Shown in pieces: positions 47,590 to 57,647 of a stretch of DNA of 64,000 nucleotides. The notes under the pieces were generated by a model, which was not told where the DNA came from, searched no databases, and saw only the letters and a program-made list of their open reading frames with translations. Origin of the DNA: Pseudomonas mucidolens (GTDB lineage Bacteria; Pseudomonadota; Gammaproteobacteria; Pseudomonadales; Pseudomonadaceae); NCBI RefSeq assembly GCF_900106045.1, contig NZ_LT629802.1, positions 2,604,001 to 2,668,000 on the forward strand, written 5' to 3'. Each line of letters opens with the position of its first letter. Positions within the stretch are counted from its first letter, which is position 1. Position numbers and translations under genes: made by a program.

Positions 47590-48465
47590 TCACACCTTCT
47601 TGATCGCGGCCCTGCCGAAGATACCGGCGGGCTTAATCATCAATACAATGAGCAACAACACCAGACCTGGGACGTCCTTGTAACCGGTCGACAGAAAGAA
47701 GCCTGTCGCGGTCTCAGTGACCCCAAGAATGATGCCCCCTACGATGACGCCGACACCGGACGTCAATCCGCCAATGATCGCCACCGCGAAAGCCTTCAAG
47801 CCCAGCGCCACGCCCATGCTTGCTCCGGTCAATGTCAACGGAGCGACCAAAATGCCCGCGAACGCGGCGGTCATGGATGAGAGCGCGTAGGAGAACGTGA
47901 TGACGGATCCGGTGTTGATACCCATCAGTCCGGCCGCGTCTCGATCAGAGCTGGTAGCAACCACCGCTTTACCGAAAATGGTCTTGCGATTGAAGAACTC
48001 GACGGCAAGCATCAGCAGAATGGCCCCGCCCACTACCAGCAGCTCCATCGGCATCACGAATGCGCTACCGATCTGCAGCGGTGTCTCAGGAAGTGGAGAA
48101 GGAAACTTCATGTCATCCTTGCCCCAAATATTTTCCGCCACGTTCTTGAATATGATTGCCAGGGCAATCGTCGACATGATCCAGCCGAATTCCGATTTGA
48201 TTTTCATCGCTGGACGCACCGCGATCCGTTCAACGACCACGCCTTGTAAGGCGCCGAAAAGCATGACCAGCGGAATCGCGGCCCAGTATCCTACGTAGGG
48301 ATAAAGCGTTAGGCCCACCAGTGCTCCGAGTGCAAGCGCCTCGCCCTGACCGAAGTTCAATGTAGTGGAGGTCGCAAACGTTAGTTGGTATCCGAAGGCG
48401 ATTACCGCGTAGATCATGCCCATAGAGATACCGCTGAGCAGCACTTGTAACAGTAGCCCGTCCAT
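47590..48465 (-). CDS. livH: Branched-chain-amino-acid-type ABC permease
   Basis: 291 residues, eight or so helices. GISMGMIYAVIAFGYQLTFATS and STTLNFGQGEALALGA are typical of LivH. ATG 48465 follows GGGGAGGA. Forms the membrane pore with the LivM half of the fusion. Confidence 0.92.
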   Translation of the reverse strand: MDGLLLQVLLSGISMGMIYAVIAFGYQLTFATSTTLNFGQGEALALGALVGLTLYPYVGYWAAIPLVMLFGALQGVVVERIAVRPAMKIKSEFGWIMSTIALAIIFKNVAENIWGKDDMKFPSPLPETPLQIGSAFVMPMELLVVGGAILLMLAVEFFNRKTIFGKAVVATSSDRDAAGLMGINTGSVITFSYALSSMTAAFAGILVAPLTLTGASMGVALGLKAFAVAIIGGLTSGVGVIVGGIILGVTETATGFFLSTGYKDVPGLVLLLIVLMIKPAGIFGRAAIKKV

Positions 48466-48541
48466 AGATATGTCCTCCCCTGCGGGGGTCGATATATAGG
48501 GGCAGCGGAGACTTCCGCTGCCCACTTGTCAGCTCGGCAAA

Positions 48542-49711
48542 CTAAGGTTTGTTCCGATCGGATTCATAGGCGTAAACAACGCGACCGTTCTTGATCTCAC
48601 CGATAACCGCAACGGCAGGAGTCTTGAATGCTTCGTGGTCGGTTTTGGAGAATGGCTTGTCATATGTCATTACCAGCCCCTCGACCGGCTTTTGCAGGTC
48701 TTCCAAGGCTTCCTTGATCTTGGCGCCATCGGTCGAACCAGCCTGCTCAATGGCAGCTGCCAGGATGTAAACGCAGTCATATCCTTGTGCTGCCCACACT
48801 GGGCCAGGGATCCGGTCGACAGCGTAAGTCTTGAGGTAGTTTTCAATGAATGCTTTACGCTTATCTGTAGCGCCATCAAGGATGAAGGTCTGTGGCATCC
48901 TCACCCCTTCAGCATTGGCACCTGCGTTTTCAGAAAAGTTAGGCATCGACAGCGTCCAACTGCCGACCATTGGGACTTTCCAACCGAGCTTGGCCATACC
49001 ATTCGCAATTTGCGCGAGCTCCGGCCCGATCCCGTAGGTCAATATCGCCTCGGCACCCCGCATACGCGAACGTAACAATTGCGGCGTCATGTCGACGTCC
49101 TTGATATTGAATTTTTCAACGGTTACAGGCTCGATACCTTTTTCCTTGAGCACTGCTTCCAAGTCGGCACGACCCAATTGGCCGTAGTTAGTGGAATCAG
49201 CAAGGATGGCCACTTTCTTGAACCCACGAGTCTCCACCGCTTCTTTCACTATCATTTCGGCCTGAATGCGATCAGGGAGCGAAACCCTGAAGATGTAGCT
49301 GTCAGGCAGGAAGGTCTTGGTGACTTCGGTTCCCGACGGGCCAGGAGTCACAACCGGAATCTTGGATTCCTGGTAGAAACGTTGGCTGGCGAGCATTACA
49401 CCAGTGTTGATCACACCCACCGCTGCGACGATTTTGTTGTTGTAGATCAGGTCTTGGGCAACCTGATTTCCGCGTTCGTTTTTCGCCTCATCGTCGCGCT
49501 CGACCAGTTCCAGTGGCCGACCCAGAACCCCGCCTTTATCGTTTATTTCTTTAACTGCCATCCGCATAGCGTCTCGCATCGAAACGCCCATCGGAGCTGA
49601 CGCACCTGTGTATGGGCCGGGAGCACCAATTTTGATCGGGTCTACCGCCATGGCGTTCATGGCCAACAACAGGGTTGAAACAGTCAAAGTAGTACGCAGT
49701 AGAGCTCGCAT
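48542..49711 (-). CDS. Periplasmic ABC binding protein (Leu/Ile/Val type)
   Basis: 389 residues with signal peptide ~1-22 (LLAMNAMA|VDPIKIG), then a type-1 periplasmic binding fold (GAPGPYTGASAPMGVSM, GVINTGVMLASQ, DSTNYGQLG). Related proteins often bind aromatic or short-chain acids rather than amino acids, so the ligand may be the carboxylate degraded by the neighbouring CoA pathway. First gene of the transporter set; GGAG upstream of ATG. Confidence 0.9.
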   Translation of the reverse strand: MRALLRTTLTVSTLLLAMNAMAVDPIKIGAPGPYTGASAPMGVSMRDAMRMAVKEINDKGGVLGRPLELVERDDEAKNERGNQVAQDLIYNNKIVAAVGVINTGVMLASQRFYQESKIPVVTPGPSGTEVTKTFLPDSYIFRVSLPDRIQAEMIVKEAVETRGFKKVAILADSTNYGQLGRADLEAVLKEKGIEPVTVEKFNIKDVDMTPQLLRSRMRGAEAILTYGIGPELAQIANGMAKLGWKVPMVGSWTLSMPNFSENAGANAEGVRMPQTFILDGATDKRKAFIENYLKTYAVDRIPGPVWAAQGYDCVYILAAAIEQAGSTDGAKIKEALEDLQKPVEGLVMTYDKPFSKTDHEAFKTPAVAVIGEIKNGRVVYAYESDRNKP

Positions 49712-49759
49712 GATTTGTCTCCGTTGTTATTGTTTTCAAATCTTTTGGCGAAACGTTAA

Positions 49760-50509
49760 TTAATGAATGTGGAGGCCTCCATTCACATCGAGCACTACTC
49801 CAGTGACATAACTCGCCATATCGGACACGAGATAGAGACATGCATTGGCTACTTCCACCGGTTGGCCAATGCGCCCTAACGGCGTCGCAACGAGTGTCGC
49901 TTTACGATTTTCATCAGAGAGCCTTCCTGCGATCAGGTCAGTCTCAATCAATCCCGGAGCAACGGCGTTAACTCGAATGCCATCTGGCGCAAGCTCTCGT
50001 GCCAGCGCTTTCGCCAAGGTTTGAATGCCGCCTTTGGCCGCTGAGTAATGAGCCCCGCCCATGACGCCGCCGCCACGCTGGGCTGAAACCGACCCCATGC
50101 AAACGATGCTTCCACTGCCTGCTTTGCGCATATGAGGCACCACCGCCTTTGACATGTTGAACGCGCCGCGCAGGCTTACGTCCATCACCAGGTCGTAACC
50201 CTCATCATCGATGTCCAACAGCCGTCGCGGCTGACTGACTCCGGCGTTATTGACCAGGATGTCGATCTGCCCGAGAGCTTCGACAGCCTGCTCAACCACT
50301 TTTTTACAACGCTGAGAATCCCTGACGTCACACACAAAGCCTTGATGAGGGAAACCCAGCGTGTCGGCGGCGATCTGAAGTTTGTCGGCGGCGATGTCTA
50401 GCAGAACGACCTTGGCGCCCTCCTCTGTAAACCGCTTGGCAATGGCCCAACCAATGCCATTGAGCGATCCCGCTCCCGTCACCAGCGCCACTTTGTCTTT
50501 GAGCAACAT
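49760..50509 (-). CDS. SDR-family oxidoreductase (tandem copy 1)
   Basis: 249 residues: TGAGSLNGIG cofactor loop, NNAG, catalytic Ser/Tyr/Lys in MGSVSAQ...HYSAAKGG, C-terminus VNGGLHIH. It is a close paralogue of the next gene upstream, with the same length and the same unusual GVMGG and VTGVVLDVNGGLHIH segments. An NAD(P)-dependent alcohol dehydrogenase or 3-oxoacyl-type reductase of unknown substrate. Confidence 0.88.
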   Translation of the reverse strand: MLLKDKVALVTGAGSLNGIGWAIAKRFTEEGAKVVLLDIAADKLQIAADTLGFPHQGFVCDVRDSQRCKKVVEQAVEALGQIDILVNNAGVSQPRRLLDIDDEGYDLVMDVSLRGAFNMSKAVVPHMRKAGSGSIVCMGSVSAQRGGGVMGGAHYSAAKGGIQTLAKALARELAPDGIRVNAVAPGLIETDLIAGRLSDENRKATLVATPLGRIGQPVEVANACLYLVSDMASYVTGVVLDVNGGLHIH

Positions 50510-50552
50510 ATCGGTATCTCCTCCCGTTGCCGGCATTTGTCGGCTCCCAGGT

Positions 50553-51302
50553 TCAGTGGATGTGCAGCCCGCCATTGACGTCGAGAACGACGCCCGTCAC
50601 GTAGCTTGATAGGTCAGACGAGAGGAAAAGACAGGCGTTTGCGATGTCTATGGGAAGAGCTAGGCGCCCCAACGGAGTCGTGGCCAACGCTGCCTGCCGG
50701 CCTTCGTCGGTGAGCTTGCCCACGAGTAATTCGGTGTCGACCAACCCGGGAGCGATGGCGTTGACACGAATACCGTCGGGCGCCAACTCGCGAGCCATCG
50801 CTTTTGCAAGGGTCTGAGTGGCCCCCTTTGCGGCCGCGTAATGGGGGCCGCCCAACACACCTCCGCCCCGTTGAGCGGCCACTGACCCCATGTTCACGAT
50901 GGCACCACTGCCGCAGGCACGTAGATGGGGCACCACTGCTCTGGACATGTTGAACGCGCCACGCAGACTAACGTCCATTACAAGATCGTAATCATCCATC
51001 GTACTTGCCATCAGCTTGAACGGCTGACTGACACCGGCATTGTTGATTAGGATGTCTACCCGCCCGAATACCTGGATGATTGCATCAACTGTTTGCTGAC
51101 AAGCGTCGGGGGATCGAACATCACAGCTGTAGCCGATGCTTTCGTTTCCGAGCTCCTGAACAGCAATGTCAATCACACCAGGGTCGAGATCGAGGATCGC
51201 CACCCGAGCGCCGTTTTCGATGAATAGCTGAGCGGTAGCCCAGCCGATACCTTTTAACGAAGCGCCACCTGTGATGATGGCGGTCTTTCCTTTGAGTAAC
51301 AT
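50553..51302 (-). CDS. SDR-family oxidoreductase (tandem copy 2)
   Basis: 249 residues: TGGASLKGIG, NNAGVSQPFKL, MGSVAAQRGGG...HYAAAKGA, VNGGLHIH. Tandem duplicate of the gene 43 bp downstream. Possibly both act on enantiomers or successive intermediates of the same substrate. Confidence 0.88.
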   Translation of the reverse strand: MLLKGKTAIITGGASLKGIGWATAQLFIENGARVAILDLDPGVIDIAVQELGNESIGYSCDVRSPDACQQTVDAIIQVFGRVDILINNAGVSQPFKLMASTMDDYDLVMDVSLRGAFNMSRAVVPHLRACGSGAIVNMGSVAAQRGGGVLGGPHYAAAKGATQTLAKAMARELAPDGIRVNAIAPGLVDTELLVGKLTDEGRQAALATTPLGRLALPIDIANACLFLSSDLSSYVTGVVLDVNGGLHIH

Positions 51303-51345
51303 GGTGATCTCCCTTGCTCTTGTTTTCGGAGAAGTCGTGATGCGC

Positions 51346-52335
51346 TCAAACGATAAGAATTACCGATCCACTCGTTTTGCCTGAAGCGAGATCTTCGTGA
51401 GCGGTGCCCGCCTCTTTCAGCGGATATTGATGGTCAACGCGAATGCGCAGAGCGCCAGACTTGATCAACGCAAAGAGCTCGCTTGCCCCTCGTTGGAAAT
51501 CAGCAGCTTCAGCGACGTAATGCGAAATTGTCGGACGGGTAATGAACAAAGAACCTTTGTTTCGCAGGTAGGCGAGATCTATCGGAGCGACGTCCCCGGA
51601 TGCCCAGCCGAACGACACGATCAGACCGAAACGCTGTGCGCAATCTAACGATTTTTCGAAGGTTTCCTTACCGATAGACTCGAACACCACGCTCACGCCT
51701 TTACCGTCAGTCAACTTCTTGGTGACTTCCAGGAAATCGGCTTTCTCGATATCCACCGGATGAGCACAGCCATATTCTTTGAGAATTTGCACTTTCTCTT
51801 GCCCAACGCAGGTACCGATAACATTGGCGCCGAGATGGGACAGCCACTGACAGAGGATAAGCCCAACCCCTCCGGCCGCTGCGTGAACCAGCACCCAGTC
51901 GCCAGACTTGATATCTTTCAGACGTGTAGCCAAGTACCAAGCCGTCAGCCCCCGAAACAATGCTCCGGCAGCGGTGATTGAATCCAGGCTCTGGTCTGGC
52001 AGTTTGAACACCCGCTCAGCAGGAACATTTCTTTTCTCTGCGTAGGCCCCAGGCGTAAGAAAGTGATAAACCACTTTGTCGCCCTCAGTCAGACCAGTGA
52101 CCGATTTGCCTACTTTTTCGATGACCCCGGCAGCGGCAAATCCCAGGCCACTCGGAAGTTTAGGAAGCGCAAGCAGGCCGGAACGTAATTGGGTGTCAAT
52201 GAAATCGACGCCAACGGCTTCTTGGCGAATCTGAACTTCGTTATCGCCTAACTCAGGCAACTCGATTTGTTGCCATTGAAGCACTTCCGGGCCCCCTGTC
52301 CGTTCGACGATAAGTGCGCCTATTAAATTACTCAC
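51346..52335 (-). CDS. NADPH:quinone reductase / zinc-less MDR oxidoreductase (QorA-like)
   Basis: 329 residues; GALIVERTGGPEVLQWQQIE start, no zinc cysteines, NADP loop VHAAAGGVGLILCQW. The start is GTG 52335 with GAGG seven bases upstream; the longer frame to 52386 overlaps the previous gene. Probably reduces an enone, quinone or enoyl intermediate. Confidence 0.85.
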   Translation of the reverse strand: MSNLIGALIVERTGGPEVLQWQQIELPELGDNEVQIRQEAVGVDFIDTQLRSGLLALPKLPSGLGFAAAGVIEKVGKSVTGLTEGDKVVYHFLTPGAYAEKRNVPAERVFKLPDQSLDSITAAGALFRGLTAWYLATRLKDIKSGDWVLVHAAAGGVGLILCQWLSHLGANVIGTCVGQEKVQILKEYGCAHPVDIEKADFLEVTKKLTDGKGVSVVFESIGKETFEKSLDCAQRFGLIVSFGWASGDVAPIDLAYLRNKGSLFITRPTISHYVAEAADFQRGASELFALIKSGALRIRVDHQYPLKEAGTAHEDLASGKTSGSVILIV

Positions 52336-52370
52336 TCTGATACCTCGCTTAAAAAGCCCGTGGGATTTGT

Positions 52371-53153
52371 TTATTGCGCCGTCCAACCACCGTCCACCAT
52401 CAAGCTTGCCCCGGTCACCATCCGAGCTGCAGGACTGGCGAGGTAGAGAGCAGCACCGACGATGTCCTCAACTTGGGCCATATGGCCAAGAGGGATTTTG
52501 GAGACGAGGAATTGATGCTTTTCAGGCGTGTTGACGATGCTGCGAATAAGAGGTGTATCCACGAATGTGGGAGCAATACTGTTTACCCGCAACCCACGGT
52601 CTGCAAACTCAATCGCCATCGCCTTCGTCAGGCCTTCAACAGCATGCTTGGTCATGCAATACACAGTTCGATTCGGAGAACCAACATGCCCCATTTGAGA
52701 GGTGATGTTGATGACCACACCGGGGGCGTCCGATTGCGAGCTGAGCATTTTCTTCGCCGCAGCTTGAGCAGTGACAAAGCAGGCCCGAACGTTGAGATTG
52801 AGCATGGCATCCAAGTGCTCGTCACTGACTTCCACCATCGGCTCGGGGAAGTTTGTGCCAGCGTTGTTTACCAGGATGTCGAGGGCGGGAAGCTCATCGA
52901 TCAGCGCACGTATGGCGCTGGTGTCGGTGACATCGCAAACCGCTACGGTTGCCTCGCCACCTTGGGCGCGAATGTAAACGGCTATGGGGTCGAGAGGATC
53001 ACGGTTGCGGCCAACCAGGATGACGTGGGCGCCGGCATTGGCGAAAGTAAGGGCAATGCCCTCACCGATTCCGCCGCCTGCACCTGTAATCAAGGCGGTT
53101 TTGCCATCCAGACGGAAGCTTGGGGATACGAAAGGTACTGGGTCAGAATACAC
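52371..53153 (-). CDS. SDR-family oxidoreductase
   Basis: 260 residues: TGAGGGIG loop, NNAGTNFPEPM, catalytic NITSQMGH...YCMTKHAVE, and the gluconate/3-oxoacyl-reductase-like SIAPTFVDTPL. GTG start at 53153 is supported by AGGAG upstream. First gene of the Liv operon, divergent from the LysR gene at 53283, whose ~130-bp AT-rich intergenic region (53154-53282) should hold both promoters. Confidence 0.87.
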   Translation of the reverse strand: MYSDPVPFVSPSFRLDGKTALITGAGGGIGEGIALTFANAGAHVILVGRNRDPLDPIAVYIRAQGGEATVAVCDVTDTSAIRALIDELPALDILVNNAGTNFPEPMVEVSDEHLDAMLNLNVRACFVTAQAAAKKMLSSQSDAPGVVINITSQMGHVGSPNRTVYCMTKHAVEGLTKAMAIEFADRGLRVNSIAPTFVDTPLIRSIVNTPEKHQFLVSKIPLGHMAQVEDIVGAALYLASPAARMVTGASLMVDGGWTAQ

Positions 53154-53282
53154 AGCGGGCTCCTTTTATTTTTATATGGCGCCATTACCGTTTTGGTGAA
53201 ATTGAGGTTACCGCCGGCTGGCAATATCGACCAATTCAATTATCATTAGGATTATGCAATCTAATCTAATAATGAGGCCTGC

Positions 53283-54233
53283 ATGTCCACGCCCCTTGAC
53301 CCCCACCCTTTACCGAACGTGAATCTGAAACTGTTGCAGGCATTTATGCTTGTGGCAGAGCACGGAAGTTTTCGGCAGGCAGCCGACCTGACGCACAAAT
53401 CTCAGTCAGCTGTGACCAGCCAGATCAAGCAGCTGGAAAGTCAGTTGGGCGTTCAACTTTTTCATCGAACAACTCGTCAGGTGAGTCTTACAGCCTCAGG
53501 AGTTGAACTGCTGGAAAGTGCGAAGCGAGCGGTGCATGAGGTCGAGCGGGGGTTGCGGCGTATACAGGAAACGACGGATTTGAAGCGCGGCCGAATTTTT
53601 CTGGCCTGTTCAACCACCGTTGCTGCAACTCGGTTGGCGAAAATCCTCGCCGCATTCGAAAGCGATTATCCAGGGATCGAAGTATTCGTTCGTGAACTGA
53701 CCTCCGGGGACATGCATGACAGCATTCGCAAAGGTGAAGTGGATTTCGGCATCGGACCGGTCAGTGACTTACCAGATTTCAACTGTGAAACGATCCTCAC
53801 AGAAAATCTGTACGCGCTAGTTCCGAAGAAGCTGCACGAGGCAGGAGGGTCAACCATCACGATGACCGACCTCGCCCAGATGCCTCTGCTGCTGCTCAAC
53901 CTCGCGACAGCACTGCGGGCAGTTGTCGATGACACTGCCAAACAGCTCGGCCTGGAATTGAAGACGCGCTACCAGTTCAATCAGGCGCAGACGCTGATAT
54001 CAATGGCTAATGCGGGACTGGGTGCTGCAGTTTTACCTGCTGTGGTATTACCGGATGATCCCCATCCCGACACACATGAAATGCTGATCATCGAGCCAGA
54101 GCTCATGAGGCAAGTGGCCATAATCACGATCAAGGGCCGATCAATGTCACCTGCCGCATCCCGCCTGGCTCAGCTCGTGCGCCTTTTGATAACAGCGCCA
54201 CACTCGATTGACCGTCAGCGCAACAGGAGCTGA
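53283..54233 (+). CDS. LysR-family transcriptional regulator
   Basis: 316 residues. wHTH (NLKLLQAFMLVAEHGSFRQAADLTHKSQSAVTSQIKQLESQLGVQLFHRTTRQVSL) and effector domain with GEVDFGIGPV. It lies between the two catabolic operons, divergent from one and convergent (10 bp apart) with the other, so it is the obvious candidate regulator of the whole island. Confidence 0.9.
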   Translation: MSTPLDPHPLPNVNLKLLQAFMLVAEHGSFRQAADLTHKSQSAVTSQIKQLESQLGVQLFHRTTRQVSLTASGVELLESAKRAVHEVERGLRRIQETTDLKRGRIFLACSTTVAATRLAKILAAFESDYPGIEVFVRELTSGDMHDSIRKGEVDFGIGPVSDLPDFNCETILTENLYALVPKKLHEAGGSTITMTDLAQMPLLLLNLATALRAVVDDTAKQLGLELKTRYQFNQAQTLISMANAGLGAAVLPAVVLPDDPHPDTHEMLIIEPELMRQVAIITIKGRSMSPAASRLAQLVRLLITAPHSIDRQRNRS

Positions 54234-54243
54234 CGGTCGACGT

Positions 54244-55086
54244 TTAGTTACTCAATGCATTGATGATGCGCCTTGCACGAGAGAGCACTGGCGCATCGAT
54301 CATCTGCCCATCCAGCTTGAAAGCTCCACCCTGGGTTTCAGCAGCCGACAGCACACGGTTTGCCCAACTAACTTCGTCTGCTTCCGGCGTCAACGCTTCA
54401 TGAATAACCACCACTTGCTTAGGATGGATGCATAAAACGCCGCCAAAGCCCATCTCCAACGCGGTCTGCACCGCACGGGTCAAACCTGGCAAGTCGTTTA
54501 TCGACGGGAACACACCATCTAGCGGCGAGGCCAAGCCGTAAATTCGAGACTGCACAATAACGGAAACCCTAAGGTGATCGAGTACAGTCAGCGCGCCTGG
54601 CGAACCGTCTTTCAGACCCAAGTCCAGAGCCATGTCGATGGCGCCAAAGCAAAGCCTTTCCAACCCTGGCACGGAGCAAAGTTCAGGGAGATTCATTACA
54701 CCGAGAGCGGTTTCGATAATAGGCAGAATCGGCTTTCTAGTTTCAGCTGCGTTCGCCAGTTGAGCGCGCGTTTCCGTTTTTGGCAGCATGATTCCTATGA
54801 CGCCCTGATGTTCTTTGCAAAAAGCGAGATCAGCCTCGTGCTGCACATGACCGGGTGAGTTCACGCGAACCAAAACTGTGGCCTGAGGATGGCTGAGCAG
54901 ATACTCACCTAACGACTCACGAGCACTGCTTTTGGACCCTTCCTCTACAGCATCTTCGAAATCAACGATGACACGGTCTGCCCCACTGGCGAGCGCCTTT
55001 TCATATCGCTCGGGTCGATCACCCGGTACGAAGAGCGCAGAGCGCACCAGATCATATCCTGCAGTACTGACTGAAGCGTTGTTCAT
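54244..55086 (-). CDS. HpcH/HpaI-family acyl-CoA lyase (citramalyl-CoA / malyl-CoA lyase, CitE-like)
   Basis: 280 residues of the CitE fold: RSALFVPGDRPERYEKA, the metal/CoA motif VIVDFEDAV (39-47), IIETALGVMNL, and C-terminal FGGVLCIHPKQ and GQMIDAPVL. Enzymes of this group cleave (S)-citramalyl-CoA to acetyl-CoA and pyruvate, or beta-methylmalyl-CoA to propionyl-CoA and glyoxylate. As the last gene after a mesaconyl-CoA hydratase-like gene, citramalyl-CoA is the likely substrate. Confidence 0.82.
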   Translation of the reverse strand: MNNASVSTAGYDLVRSALFVPGDRPERYEKALASGADRVIVDFEDAVEEGSKSSARESLGEYLLSHPQATVLVRVNSPGHVQHEADLAFCKEHQGVIGIMLPKTETRAQLANAAETRKPILPIIETALGVMNLPELCSVPGLERLCFGAIDMALDLGLKDGSPGALTVLDHLRVSVIVQSRIYGLASPLDGVFPSINDLPGLTRAVQTALEMGFGGVLCIHPKQVVVIHEALTPEADEVSWANRVLSAAETQGGAFKLDGQMIDAPVLSRARRIINALSN

Positions 55087-55114
55087 AATTACTTCCACCG
55101 TCACGTCGAATGGG

Positions 55115-55933
55115 TTAAGCGAACCCGATTTCGCCAAGTTGGCCAATGCCGCCTTTATTGCCTGCCCAAACCGCAGCTCTTCCCTCCTCTTCAACACGTC
55201 CTCCTACGATCAAAGCATCGCCAGCTATAAGAGGTCGGACGCCTTTAAAAGCAAAAGTTCGGACAGTCACTTCAGGCGCAAATTTCGAAAATGCACGCAT
55301 GACCAACGTTGCAGTCAGTGGCCCGTGCACGACTAATCCTGGGTAGCCCTCAACCTCGGTCACATATCGCCAGTCGTAGTGGATACGGTGAGTATTGAAG
55401 GTCACCGCTGAATAGCGAAACAGCAACGTAGGACTCGCGTCGATTTCCTCGGTCCATTCAGCGTCAGGTAAGGGATCGCCTTCTGCCACAATGGCTTGGG
55501 TAGCGACCCGATAGACGATGTCTTGTTCCTCAATCAACGCGGTGTCTTCATCCTGAAGGTACTCATGGCGAACTTTCACAAACAGCAGCGAGCCAGTCCG
55601 ACCTTGTTTCTCCTTGATGTCTTCGATCGTAGAACGACGGTGGACAAGCCCGCCAACCAGTAGAGGCTTTATGAACGACAGTCGACCACCCGCCCACATC
55701 CGGGTTCGGTCCCCTGCAGCAGGAAGGAAGTCCCCCGTCACCGGGTGTCCGTCCGAACGCAGAGATTCAGTGAATGCAAGATCTTGAAAGTATGCCCAAT
55801 GCCATAACAGTGGTAACGGGCTACCATCAGCCGGCGCTTGTTCATTCAAGGTTACGGCCAGCTTGGCCACATGCTTCGAGGTAATAACTTCTGCGCGCTC
55901 TTGAGTTTTACCGATCCATTCTGAGTATTCCAC
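55115..55933 (-). CDS. meh: Mesaconyl-C4-CoA (3-methylfumaryl-CoA) hydratase-like, FAS1/MaoC dehydratase family
   Basis: 272 residues, double hot-dog fold: N-terminal FAS1-like dehydratase half (ALTLNEQAP-type segment, [17 protein letters not shown]) and a C-terminal half with the hydratase motif [20 protein letters not shown] followed by GLVVHGP. Length and both motifs match the mesaconyl-C4-CoA/itaconyl-CoA hydratase group, which forms citramalyl-CoA. It lies 28 bp upstream of the CitE-like lyase. Itaconyl-CoA hydratase is the main alternative. Confidence 0.72.
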   Translation of the reverse strand: MEYSEWIGKTQERAEVITSKHVAKLAVTLNEQAPADGSPLPLLWHWAYFQDLAFTESLRSDGHPVTGDFLPAAGDRTRMWAGGRLSFIKPLLVGGLVHRRSTIEDIKEKQGRTGSLLFVKVRHEYLQDEDTALIEEQDIVYRVATQAIVAEGDPLPDAEWTEEIDASPTLLFRYSAVTFNTHRIHYDWRYVTEVEGYPGLVVHGPLTATLVMRAFSKFAPEVTVRTFAFKGVRPLIAGDALIVGGRVEEEGRAAVWAGNKGGIGQLGEIGFA

Positions 55934-55942
55934 ACACCCTCC

Positions 55943-57607
55943 TCAGGCTAGCGCTGCGCCATTTTTCAAATCTCGGCCGCCCGCGTTTTTGGTTGAGCGA
56001 GCGTCTTCCAAAACCATGTCCGCACCTTTTTCCGCAATCATGATGGCTGGAGCATTGGTGTTACCCGAACAGATACTTGGCATGATGGACGCGTCGATCA
56101 CGCGAAGACCCTCGACACCTCGTACACGCAGTCTTGAGTCGACTACTGCAGTCTGATCATTCCCCATCCGGCAAGACCCGACCGGGTGATACATCGACTG
56201 ACCAAACTTTCTCAAATAGTCGAGGAGCTGCTCATCTGTCTGCACCTGCGTGCCTGGCATGGTCTCCTTGACGACATGTTGGGCAAGCGGCTGGGCGGCG
56301 TAGATCTTGCGCATCCAGCGAATACCTGCGATCAACGCCTTGCAGTCATCTTCGTGGGTCAGGTAGTTCATGAGAATGTCTGGATCGTCATACGGGTTCG
56401 CAGAATTCAGGCGTATATGACCCCGCGATTTTGGTCGAATCTGGCTGCAAGACGCGGTAACGACAGGGATCTTCTCCGGCACGATTTTGCCGTCTTCAGT
56501 CACGACGATGCTAAATGGTCTGAATTGAATCTGCAGGTCAGGTGAGATCATGGATGGATCGGATTTGACGAAGCAGCAGACCTGGGCGGCCGCCGAAGTC
56601 AGTAGCCCTTTGCGGGAGCCAACGTATTGCAGGACATGAGGGATCAGGCGCCAGCCTTGAATCTCATGGTTGATAGAAAACTTCGGCGTTACCTGATTCA
56701 GAAAATGAACATAAGCATGGTCGTGAAGGTTTTCTCCAACCCCCGGTAGATCATGGACAACATCGATGCCGTGGCTACGCAGATGATCTGCAGGGCCTAC
56801 GCCTGAAAGCATCAGTAACTGAGGCGAGGCGATAGTGCCGCCGCTGAGGATGATCTCTTTCGCGTAGACATCCCGCTTTTGCTTGCTGCCCTTAATGGCG
56901 AAGTGCACGCCGACAGCCCGTTTTCCTTCAAACAAAATTCGCTCGGCATGCGCGTTCACCTGTACTTCAAGGTTGGTACGGCTGCGAATCGGCTTTAGAA
57001 AGGCGGTAGATGCAGACTGTCGCACACCGTTCTCCATGGTCATTTGCGGGTAGCCGACACCGTACTGCTGAGCACCGTTGAAATCCTTATTGAACGGAAT
57101 GCCGATTGCCTTCGCTGAATCGATGAAGGTTAGCGAGGCCACGTGCGGGTTCACCACGTCAGAAATCGCAAGCTCACCGGTGGCGCCATGAAACTCATCG
57201 CCCCCCCCCCGCAACTGACGCTCGCTTTTCTTGAAGTAAGGGAGCACATCCGACCAGCCCCAGCCTTCGTTACCTTCATCGCGCCAGGCATCGTAGTCAT
57301 GCGAATTGCCTCGCATGTAAACCAGCCCGTTAATAGAGCTGGAACCACCTAGCGTCTTGCCGCGAGGGCAGTACAGCGTACGGTTGTTGAAACCCGGCTC
57401 CTTTGCCCCCTGATATCGCCAGTTCACCTTCTTGTTCGAAAACAGTCGGGTCATCCCAGCCGGAATCTTGATCCACAGAAGGTCATCCGATGGGCCAGCC
57501 TCCAAAAGCAGGACACGTTTGGTCGGGTCAGCGCTGAGTCGGTTTGCCAACACGCAGCCCGCCGAGCCTGCCCCTACGATGATGTAGTCATAGGTCGATG
57601 TGTTCAT
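55943..57607 (-). CDS. GMC-family FAD alcohol dehydrogenase (AlkJ/choline dehydrogenase-like)
   Basis: 554 residues: GAGSAG FAD loop (12-17), [14 protein letters not shown], and C-terminal GMC signature [10 protein letters not shown] with the active-site His and [23 protein letters not shown]. Oxidises a primary alcohol, passing electrons to the quinone pool. The coding sequence crosses a run of ten G (57201-57210 on the plus strand as C) that is in frame as written; one base more or less would disrupt it. GGGG-TGAAG precedes ATG 57607. Confidence 0.88.
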   Translation of the reverse strand: MNTSTYDYIIVGAGSAGCVLANRLSADPTKRVLLLEAGPSDDLLWIKIPAGMTRLFSNKKVNWRYQGAKEPGFNNRTLYCPRGKTLGGSSSINGLVYMRGNSHDYDAWRDEGNEGWGWSDVLPYFKKSERQLRGGGDEFHGATGELAISDVVNPHVASLTFIDSAKAIGIPFNKDFNGAQQYGVGYPQMTMENGVRQSASTAFLKPIRSRTNLEVQVNAHAERILFEGKRAVGVHFAIKGSKQKRDVYAKEIILSGGTIASPQLLMLSGVGPADHLRSHGIDVVHDLPGVGENLHDHAYVHFLNQVTPKFSINHEIQGWRLIPHVLQYVGSRKGLLTSAAAQVCCFVKSDPSMISPDLQIQFRPFSIVVTEDGKIVPEKIPVVTASCSQIRPKSRGHIRLNSANPYDDPDILMNYLTHEDDCKALIAGIRWMRKIYAAQPLAQHVVKETMPGTQVQTDEQLLDYLRKFGQSMYHPVGSCRMGNDQTAVVDSRLRVRGVEGLRVIDASIMPSICSGNTNAPAIMIAEKGADMVLEDARSTKNAGGRDLKNGAALA

Positions 57608-57647
57608 TTCTTCACCCCTATCAATTGTTTTTGTCGGAGCTGGCCGA

